The translations under genes were made by a program, and so were the position numbers. From an uncultured Amylibacter sp. (lineage in GTDB: Bacteria > Pseudomonadota > Alphaproteobacteria > Rhodobacterales > Rhodobacteraceae): a DNA stretch of 64,000 nt. Location of the stretch: assembly GCA_905182285.1 (NCBI GenBank), contig CAJJAY010000016.1, positions 1-64,000 of the forward strand. The letters are read 5' to 3'. Numbering within the stretch: the first letter of the stretch is position 1; every line of letters starts with the position of its first letter. Shown in pieces: positions 57,244 through 64,000 of the stretch. The notes beneath the pieces are model-generated. The model was not told the DNA's origin and searched no databases. It saw only the letters and a list, made by a program, of their open reading frames with translations.

Positions 57244-58278
57244 ATGACCCAAAGTAAGAAAATAGCAATTTTGGGAGCTTCTGGTTACACAGGGGCTGAA
57301 TTAGTACGCTTGATTTCCTCACATCCATTTATGGATATTGTTGCCCTTAGTGCAGATCGAAAAGCTGGAATGAATATGGCAGCTGTCTTTCCACATCTTC
57401 GCCATTTAGAGTTACCAAAACTTGTAAAAAATGATGAAATTAACTTCAATAATATTGATTTATGTTTTTGTGCATTGCCTCATGTAACAAGTCAAAATGT
57501 AATATCTAAATTACCAAAAAAATTAAAAATTATAGATTTATCAGCTGATTTCAGATTGCGAGATGCGAAAGAATATTTGAAGTGGTATGGCTGTGAGCAT
57601 GATGCTTTGGATCTACAAACAGAAGCGGTATATGGTTTGACAGAATTTTATAGAGATTCAATTAAATCTGCACGCCTCGTCGCTGGTACTGGTTGTAATG
57701 CTGCTGCTGGTCAATATGCTTTACGTCCATTAATAAAGGCAAAGTTAATAAATTTAGAGGATATTATTGTAGATTTAAAAACTGGTGTAAGTGGAGCAGG
57801 GCGTTCTCTAAAAGAAGGCTTGTTACATTCAGAACTTTCAGAAGGTAGTCATCCATATGCAATTGGAGGTACTCATCGTCATTTAGCTGAATTTGATCAG
57901 GAATTTTCAAAATTAGCTGGAAAGCCTGTGAAAATACAATTTACACCTACATTATTGCCAGTGAATCGCGGTATTATTGCTAATGTTTATGTAAAAGGTG
58001 ACCCTCAAGATATTTATAATGAATTTGTAAAAGTATATTCTAATGAACACTTTATCAAAATTTTACCATTTGGAGAAACACCCAGCACTCGACATATAAG
58101 GGGATCTAATTACTGTCACATTGGCGTAACTGGTGACAGAATAGAAGGTCGTGCTATGGTAATTGTAACACTTGATAATTTGACAAAGGGATCTTCAGGG
58201 CAAGCTCTTCAAAATGCTAATTTAATGTTAAACTTACCAGAGGAAATGGGGCTGGAAATGGCACCTTTGTTTCCATAA
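57244..58278 (+). CDS. argC: N-acetyl-gamma-glutamyl-phosphate reductase
   Basis: Third arginine-biosynthesis enzyme. 344 residues; NADP-binding [15 protein letters not shown], catalytic cysteine in [13 protein letters not shown] and [10 protein letters not shown] with the HP motif [12 protein letters not shown]. Its stop overlaps the ccmE start (TAATG), coupling arginine and cytochrome c maturation genes on one transcript. Confidence 0.96.
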   Translation: MTQSKKIAILGASGYTGAELVRLISSHPFMDIVALSADRKAGMNMAAVFPHLRHLELPKLVKNDEINFNNIDLCFCALPHVTSQNVISKLPKKLKIIDLSADFRLRDAKEYLKWYGCEHDALDLQTEAVYGLTEFYRDSIKSARLVAGTGCNAAAGQYALRPLIKAKLINLEDIIVDLKTGVSGAGRSLKEGLLHSELSEGSHPYAIGGTHRHLAEFDQEFSKLAGKPVKIQFTPTLLPVNRGIIANVYVKGDPQDIYNEFVKVYSNEHFIKILPFGETPSTRHIRGSNYCHIGVTGDRIEGRAMVIVTLDNLTKGSSGQALQNANLMLNLPEEMGLEMAPLFP

Positions 58279-58712
58279 TGGCAATGGGTTTAAAGAAGCG
58301 AAGACGTATACAACTAATTGTTATTGCAGTATTTTTCTTAATAGTAGCTTCTATTTTGATAGGCTTTGCATTTAAAGATGGCATTGAATTCTTCAGAAGT
58401 CCATCACAAGTAGTATCAGAAAATATTAATGAAGATGAAGTTTTTCGAATTGGTGGGTTAGTAAAAGAAAATAGCTTATTGAAAGACGGAAATAATGTAA
58501 GCTTTATTGTGACAGATCGTGCAAATGAAGTTGAAGTTAAATTTGTTGGAATCTTACCTGATTTATTTTCTGAGGGGACAGGTATGATCGCAACTGGTCG
58601 CTTAAAATCTAACATATTTGAAGCTACTGAAATATTAGCAAAACATGACGAAAACTACATGCCAAAAGAAGTCGCAGATGCATTGAAAGAGCAAGGTGTT
58701 TTTCAGGAATAA
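58278..58712 (+). CDS. ccmE: Cytochrome c maturation heme chaperone CcmE
   Basis: Receives heme in the periplasm and passes it to the CcmFH ligase. 144 residues: a basic start (MGLKKRRRIQ), one membrane helix (~15-33), an OB-fold domain, and the heme-binding HxxxY motif in AKHDENYMP, with the covalent His about 25 residues from the C-terminus. First of ccmE - ccmF - ccmH, with a 103 bp gap before ccmF. ccmABCD are not in the window. Confidence 0.96.
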   Translation: MAMGLKKRRRIQLIVIAVFFLIVASILIGFAFKDGIEFFRSPSQVVSENINEDEVFRIGGLVKENSLLKDGNNVSFIVTDRANEVEVKFVGILPDLFSEGTGMIATGRLKSNIFEATEILAKHDENYMPKEVADALKEQGVFQE

Positions 58713-58815
58713 GTTTATTTAAAATTCTCTGAAATTATTAATATTTTAAGTGACATATGATCGCATTGAGCAATCCATTTAAAGTTTATAGTATGTTAGA
58801 AATTGGAGAATTTAA

Positions 58816-60777
58816 ATGATAGCAGAATTAGGACACCTTTCTGTAATAATTGCGTTTATGGTGGCAATAGTTCAATCAGTCATTCCAATGATTGGAGCTT
58901 CAAAAGGATATGTTGGTTGGATGGATGCGGCTCGACCTGCAGCAATCATCCAATTTTTAGCGATTTTTTTTGCATTTATAATGCTAACAGTTTCATTTAT
59001 TACATCTGATTTTTCTGTAAAATTAGTAGCAAGTAATTCTCATTCATTAAAACCTATGCTCTATAAAGTTTCTGGAGTCTGGGGAAATCATGAAGGATCA
59101 ATGCTTTTATGGATACTTATATTAGCATTTTATGGTGCATTGGTTGCTGTATTCGGCAATCGCCTACCAATAATACTTAAAGCTCGAGTGCTTTCAGTAC
59201 AGGCGATGATAGGGGTTGCTTTTATTGCGTTTCTTCTTTTTACATCAAATCCCTTTGAACGGCTATCTTTCCCCCCTTTTGATGGGAAAGATTTAAATCC
59301 TTTATTGCAGGATCCTGGATTAGCATTTCACCCACCTTTTTTATATTTTGGTTATGTAGGTCTTTCTATGACTTTCAGTTTTGCTATTGCGGCTCTTATT
59401 CAGGGGTCTGTTGATGCTGCTTGGGCAAGATGGGTACGACCTTGGGCATTATTAGCATGGATAACTTTAACTATCGGCATAGCATTAGGATCTTGGTGGG
59501 CTTATTATGAGCTTGGTTGGGGAGGGTGGTGGTTCTGGGATCCAGTTGAAAATGCTTCATTTATGCCCTGGTTAATTGCTGTGGCTTTATTACACTCAGC
59601 TATTGTTGTTGAGAAACGTGAAGCTTTAAAAAGTTGGACGGTTTTATTAGCTATATTAGGGTTCTCATTTTCACTTATTGGAACCTTTATTGTTAGGTCA
59701 GGGGTAATTACTTCTGTGCATGCCTTTGCAAATGATCCAGAACGTGGTGTATTCATATTATTAATATTGATTATAGCCATTGGTGGCGGTTTGACACTTT
59801 ATGCATTTAGGGCAAGTAGCTTACGCTCTGGTGCCATTTTTAGTCCTGTAAGCCGTGAAGGTGGATTGATTTTAAATAATCTATTACTTGTCGTTTCAAC
59901 TATAGTTGTTTTTGTTGGAACAATTTGGCCATTAGTAGCGGAATTGGTTTTAGGTCGAAAGCTTTCGGTAGGCGCGCCCTTTTTTGAAATTGCATTTACA
60001 CCGTTTATGGTAATTTTGGCAATTTCTTTACCTTTAGGTGCAATATTACCCTGGAAAAGAGCTCAAATCAAACGTGCTGGAAGCCCTCTAATTGGGGCTT
60101 TATCATTAAGTTTAGCATTAGGACTATTAATATGGAGTTTGCAAACTGGTGGAAGAATTTTAGCTCCAATAGGCTTAGCACTATCAGCGTGGGTAATTTT
60201 AGGCACTCTGACAGATTTGATTGTCAGGTGTCGTATGCTTGAAAATGGTTTTTTTGCTGGTATTAGACGATTAATAAAGCTTACTCGAGCTGATTGGGGT
60301 AAAGCCTTTGCACATATTGGTTTAGGATTAACTATTTTTGGCATCTCAGCAATAACTGCATGGGAAACTGAAGATATTCGTGTTGCTAAGATTGGTGAAA
60401 CATTTGAAATGTCTGGATATACATTTATTTTTGATGATGTGACTAAAGTTAATGGTAAAAATTATTCTTCTGATATGGGAACTATAAGTGCTTATGAAGG
60501 TAAAAAATTAGTAGCTAAGTTAAAACCCGAGAAAAGATTTTATCCTGTACAGCGTATGCCTACTACAGAAGCTGGAATAAATAGTACCTTTAAAAGAGAT
60601 TTATATGTTGCATTAGGAGATTTCCAGAATGATGGATGGACTATTCGTACATATGTAAAACCATTTGCTGTATGGATTTGGATAGGATGTCTAGTAATGG
60701 CTTTTGGTGGACTTATGAGTATGACTGACAGGCGTTTGCGTTTTGCTTCAACTAATAAAATAAGAAGAAAAATTTAA
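58816..60777 (+). CDS. ccmF: Cytochrome c heme lyase subunit CcmF
   Basis: A 653-residue multi-pass (about 15 helices) inner-membrane protein of the heme ligase. The tryptophan-rich WWD signature is GWGGWWFWDPVENASFM (~230); haem-binding histidine positions occur in FHPPFLYFG, ALLHSAI and ITSVHAFANDPERG. ATG follows GGAG. It overlaps ccmH by 1 nt (TAATG). Confidence 0.97.
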   Translation: MIAELGHLSVIIAFMVAIVQSVIPMIGASKGYVGWMDAARPAAIIQFLAIFFAFIMLTVSFITSDFSVKLVASNSHSLKPMLYKVSGVWGNHEGSMLLWILILAFYGALVAVFGNRLPIILKARVLSVQAMIGVAFIAFLLFTSNPFERLSFPPFDGKDLNPLLQDPGLAFHPPFLYFGYVGLSMTFSFAIAALIQGSVDAAWARWVRPWALLAWITLTIGIALGSWWAYYELGWGGWWFWDPVENASFMPWLIAVALLHSAIVVEKREALKSWTVLLAILGFSFSLIGTFIVRSGVITSVHAFANDPERGVFILLILIIAIGGGLTLYAFRASSLRSGAIFSPVSREGGLILNNLLLVVSTIVVFVGTIWPLVAELVLGRKLSVGAPFFEIAFTPFMVILAISLPLGAILPWKRAQIKRAGSPLIGALSLSLALGLLIWSLQTGGRILAPIGLALSAWVILGTLTDLIVRCRMLENGFFAGIRRLIKLTRADWGKAFAHIGLGLTIFGISAITAWETEDIRVAKIGETFEMSGYTFIFDDVTKVNGKNYSSDMGTISAYEGKKLVAKLKPEKRFYPVQRMPTTEAGINSTFKRDLYVALGDFQNDGWTIRTYVKPFAVWIWIGCLVMAFGGLMSMTDRRLRFASTNKIRRKI

Positions 60778-61220
60778 TGTTTCGGGTGGCTTTTTTTATT
60801 ATATTTATTTGTTCAACCGCTTGGGCAGTTGAGCCGGATGAAGTCTTATCAAATGTTGAATATGAAGCAAGGGCACGTGCTATATCAAAAGACTTACGTT
60901 GTTTAGTTTGCAGAAATGAGAATATCGATAGCTCTAATGCTGGTATAGCCAAAGATTTACGTATTTTAGTACGTGAAAGAATTCAAAAGGGTGATAGTAA
61001 TGATCAAGTAATTGATTTCATTATAGACCGTTATGGTGAATATGTACTTTTAAATCCAAAAATATCCTTTGAAAATTTGATATTATGGTTATCTGGACCA
61101 TTTTTTTTGATAATTGGCGGAATAATTGGTTGGCGTTATACACGACAAAAAAATAAAGAAAGCCCAAAATCATTAAATGAAAAAGAGAAAAAAAGATTAG
61201 ATGAAATTTTGAATGACTAA
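60777..61220 (+). CDS. ccmH: Cytochrome c-type biogenesis protein CcmH (CcmL-type)
   Basis: A 147-residue membrane-anchored thiol protein that reduces the apocytochrome CXXC before heme attachment. Signal peptide (~1-16), the active motif LRCLVCRNE (Cys-Leu-Val-Cys), and one C-terminal membrane helix (~102-120). It follows ccmF directly; ccmG, which usually lies between them or beside them, is not present here. Confidence 0.95.
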   Translation: MFRVAFFIIFICSTAWAVEPDEVLSNVEYEARARAISKDLRCLVCRNENIDSSNAGIAKDLRILVRERIQKGDSNDQVIDFIIDRYGEYVLLNPKISFENLILWLSGPFFLIIGGIIGWRYTRQKNKESPKSLNEKEKKRLDEILND

Positions 61221-61253
61221 CCTATTATTAACGGTCAATCATTCACTTATTAG

Positions 61254-62546
61254 TTATCTATCATCAGGATGAATGTAATCACGCTTCAGTGCACCTGTAT
61301 AGAGTTGACGTGGACGGCCAATTTTTAGTTTTGGATCAGCAATCATTTCTTTCCACTGTGCAATCCAACCTACAGTACGTGACATTGCAAAGATTGGTGT
61401 AAACATTGATGTTGGAAAGCCCATAGCATCAAGAATAATTCCAGAATAAAAATCAACATTAGGATATAGTTTTTTATCTATAAAATATGGGTCTTCTAAT
61501 GCAATTTTCTCTAAAGCCTTAGCTACTAATAAAGTTTCATTATTTTCTATGCCCATCAGTTCAAGTACTTCGTCTGCACTTTCTTTCATAACGGTAGCCC
61601 TAGGATCAAAATTTTTGTAAACACGATGTCCAAAGCCCATTAAACGAAAGGGGTCTGATTTATCTTTTGCTCGTGCTATAAACTCTGGAATTCTATCAAC
61701 AGTTCCAATTTCTCGAAGCATATTTAAGCATGCTTCATTTGCTCCACCATGGGCAGGGCCCCATAGGCACGCAATTCCAGCAGCAATACATGCGAATGGA
61801 TTTGCTCCAGAAGAGCCTGCAAGGCGTACTGTTGATGTTGAAGCATTCTGCTCATGGTCTGCATGCAGCGTAAATATTCTATCCATTGCTTTTGAAAGAA
61901 TAGGGTCCACTACATAATCTTCAGTTGGAACTGCAAAACACATTCTAAGAAAATTTGATGCATAGTCTAAATTATTATCTGGATAAACAAATGGTTGTCC
62001 AATTGAATATTTATAAGCATATGCCGCTATTGTAGGGATTTTAGCAATCATTCTGATTGAAGCAATTTCACGTTGATCTTGATCAGAAATATCTATGCTA
62101 TCGTGATAAAATGCAGATAAAGCACCAACTACACCGCACATAATAGCCATAGGGTGTGCATCTCTTCTAAATCCACGAAATAAGTGGTTCATTTGGTCAT
62201 GAAGCATTGTATGATTTGTGACCCTAGTCTCAAATTCTATTAATTCTGCTTTAGAGGGTAATTCTCCGTAAAGAAGTAAATAACATACTTCTAAATAATG
62301 AGATTGTTCTGCGAGTTGATCAATTGGGTAACCCCGATAAAGTAATTCACCTTTGGCACCAGCAATGAATGTAATAGTACTTTCACATGAAGCTGTTGAT
62401 GTGAATCCTGGATCATAAGTAAATACATCACCTTCTGCGTATAACTTTGTAATGTCGACAACATCGGGCCCGGCAGTAGGTGAGTGAATAGGCAATTCTA
62501 TTATTTTATCGTTTATAGTTAATTTTGCGAACTTACTGTCTGCCAT
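61254..62546 (-). CDS. gltA: Citrate synthase (type II)
   Basis: Condenses acetyl-CoA and oxaloacetate in the TCA cycle. 430 residues of the gram-negative hexameric type: N-terminal beta domain, then the catalytic His in [10 protein letters not shown], His in [13 protein letters not shown] and Asp in PNVDFYSGI. It is downstream of gltX on the same strand (77 bp), a common alphaproteobacterial order. Confidence 0.97.
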   Translation of the reverse strand: MADSKFAKLTINDKIIELPIHSPTAGPDVVDITKLYAEGDVFTYDPGFTSTASCESTITFIAGAKGELLYRGYPIDQLAEQSHYLEVCYLLLYGELPSKAELIEFETRVTNHTMLHDQMNHLFRGFRRDAHPMAIMCGVVGALSAFYHDSIDISDQDQREIASIRMIAKIPTIAAYAYKYSIGQPFVYPDNNLDYASNFLRMCFAVPTEDYVVDPILSKAMDRIFTLHADHEQNASTSTVRLAGSSGANPFACIAAGIACLWGPAHGGANEACLNMLREIGTVDRIPEFIARAKDKSDPFRLMGFGHRVYKNFDPRATVMKESADEVLELMGIENNETLLVAKALEKIALEDPYFIDKKLYPNVDFYSGIILDAMGFPTSMFTPIFAMSRTVGWIAQWKEMIADPKLKIGRPRQLYTGALKRDYIHPDDR

Positions 62547-62623
62547 TTGTTTCCCTTATACCAATTTTTTACACTATAGTCGAAGTGCATATCTGTTGTG
62601 TTAATCAAAATGTTAAAAACATA

Positions 62624-64000
62624 TCAATTATTTTTTATTGCATCGTTTATGCGCGCTATGCTTTCGTCATGACCTAATATTTCCATCATCCCAAAAGCTG
62701 AAGGGGAATTTATTCTGCCAGAAAGTGCCGCTTTTAATGGCATTCCTATTTTTCCAAGTCCAATTCCTTGGGTTTCAGAGAATTCTCTCGCTAATGCTTC
62801 TAAATATTCTGCTGTCCACGTAGCATCTGAAAGTAACGGGGTCAATTGTTTTAGTATACCAATGGATACCGAATCCAAATTATTTAAAGATTTTTTATCA
62901 AAATCAATAGGTTGTGATGTTATGATAAAGTGGCATTTATTTAAAATATCACCAAGGGATTTTGATTTATCCCTAAGTAAAGGTATTGATTTAGAAATGA
63001 CCACTTTATGATCATCTGAAATGTTTACACCTATTTCTTTTGCATAGTTAAATAAATCACTTGAAACTATTTCTGGACTAGAGGCCTTAATATGATGTGC
63101 TGAAACATTATCTAACTTTTTAAAATCCAATCTAGAAGGAGATTTTCCCATACCATTAAAATCAAACCAACTTATAGCGTCTTCAGTAGTGAAGAGTTCG
63201 TCATTGCCATGGCTCCAGCCAAGACGACACAAGTAATTTCTTATTGCTTCAGGCATATATCCCAATGCTGCATATTCATGTATTCCTGTGGCTCCATGAC
63301 GTTTTGATAATTTTTTCCCATCTTCACCATGAATTAGTGGAATATGAGCAAATTCTGGAATTTTCCAATTCATTGCATCATATATTATTGATTGTCGACC
63401 TGCGTTAATTAAGTGATCATCTCCACGAATGATGTGCGTAACACCCATATCATGATCATCAACTACAACGGCTAACATATATGTAGGATTGTTATCTGAC
63501 CTCAACATTATGAGATCATCAAACGTTGATGCTGCCCAACTTACTTTTTTTTGCACTTTATCTTTAATTGCAATGCCACCACTCTTAGGTGATTTTAATC
63601 TTATCACAAAAGGTGCATCAGGATAATTCTGTGAGACTACATCACGCCACGGACTTTGAAATGGCATTGGATTTTTATCCAATGCTGCTTGATCTCTATA
63701 AGCATTTATTTCTTCAATAGTGGAAAAACATTTATAAGCATGGCCATTTCTTACCATTTCCATAGCAACTTCGCGATGACGATCCGCTCTATCATTTTGG
63801 CTGTATAATTCACCATCATAATCTAAGCCAAGCCATTCAAGCCCTTTAAGTAAGGCCGAGGTTGCTTCAGGAGTAGATCTTTCGCGATCAGTATCTTCTA
63901 TTCTTAATAAAAACTTACCAGAATTTGCTTTTGCATATAGCCAGTTAAAAAGTGCAGTCCTAGCTCCTCCAATATGAAGATAACCTGTCGGAGAGGGTGC
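62624..64000 (-). CDS. gltX: Glutamyl-tRNA synthetase, 5' end beyond the window
   Basis: 458 codons plus stop in view, lacking only an estimated 8-10 N-terminal residues, since the frame runs open to base 64000 and starts APSPTGYLHIGG, the class I HIGH region (HIGG). The ATP motif KLSKR (in GKKLSKRHGA) is present, with the RIEDTDRERS segment and an alpha-helical anticodon domain at the end. A shorter frame from an internal Met (63763) is not the start. Alphaproteobacteria often have two GltX copies; whether this one is discriminating or charges tRNA-Gln too cannot be seen. Confidence 0.95.
   Translation of the reverse strand, partial: APSPTGYLHIGGARTALFNWLYAKANSGKFLLRIEDTDRERSTPEATSALLKGLEWLGLDYDGELYSQNDRADRHREVAMEMVRNGHAYKCFSTIEEINAYRDQAALDKNPMPFQSPWRDVVSQNYPDAPFVIRLKSPKSGGIAIKDKVQKKVSWAASTFDDLIMLRSDNNPTYMLAVVVDDHDMGVTHIIRGDDHLINAGRQSIIYDAMNWKIPEFAHIPLIHGEDGKKLSKRHGATGIHEYAALGYMPEAIRNYLCRLGWSHGNDELFTTEDAISWFDFNGMGKSPSRLDFKKLDNVSAHHIKASSPEIVSSDLFNYAKEIGVNISDDHKVVISKSIPLLRDKSKSLGDILNKCHFIITSQPIDFDKKSLNNLDSVSIGILKQLTPLLSDATWTAEYLEALAREFSETQGIGLGKIGMPLKAALSGRINSPSAFGMMEILGHDESIARINDAIKNN

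Overview
The window is a 64 kb, AT-rich, gene-dense stretch of chromosome that looks like a marine alphaproteobacterium, most likely a low-GC Rhodobacterales-type (roseobacter-like) or similarly streamlined lineage. Pointers are the GAAC-N7-GAAC SOS box at recA (the alphaproteobacterial LexA site), an IalB-family periplasmic protein, CtaA, the CcmEFH cytochrome c maturation set, an alanine/lysine-tailed L21, and a corrinoid/C1 gene set in a form typical of Rhodobacterales. The taxon is inferred, not proven. Genes are tightly packed: many neighbours abut or overlap by 1-13 nt, no intergenic gap exceeds about 300 bp, and I see no phage, insertion sequence, CRISPR array or rRNA operon.

Layout: 0-9 kb carries guaA, an MttB-superfamily methyltransferase, tpiA, two Fe-S assembly accessory genes, tgt, lon and a tRNA-Val(UAC). 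9-20 kb carries a DMT transporter, tRNA-Asp(GUC), a MaoC/LysR pair divergent from mmsA, then pccB-pccA-mutase-epimerase, a complete propionyl-CoA to succinyl-CoA route. mmsB, which acts upstream of mmsA in valine breakdown, lies 42 kb away at 55.4 kb. 19.6-24 kb holds rplU-rpmA (with a structured leader), obgE, proB and proA. 24-27 kb is an LpxD-ACP-ketosynthase operon that looks like a dedicated acyl-chain supply for lipid A. 27-34 kb holds IalB, a CorC-type protein, a metallophosphoesterase, xerD, a tiny membrane protein, aroKB, and an overlapping radical SAM/thioredoxin-like pair of unknown role.

35-39.4 kb is a four-gene minus-strand operon: a small 'virulence factor'-domain protein, a MetF-like reductase, a methyltetrahydrofolate:corrinoid methyltransferase, and a RamA-like ferredoxin/ASKHA corrinoid reactivator. 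Together with the distant MttB homologue it suggests a cobalamin-dependent methyl-transfer system, possibly a split methionine synthase and/or a methylated-amine demethylation route. The corrinoid-binding protein itself is not in the window. Three of these proteins carry Gly/Arg-rich terminal tails, the most unusual shared signal I found.

39.5-64 kb is housekeeping: ppx, rlmE, a ureohydrolase, guaB, an RsmB-type methyltransferase, recA (SOS-regulated), alaS, icd (with a 20 bp inverted repeat upstream), trmJ, ctaA, rplM-rpsI, a cytochrome b561, mmsB, murI, argC-ccmE, ccmF-ccmH, gltA and the 5'-truncated gltX. Starts were chosen from Shine-Dalgarno placement, so several genes begin downstream of the first possible start codon; this is stated in each entry.
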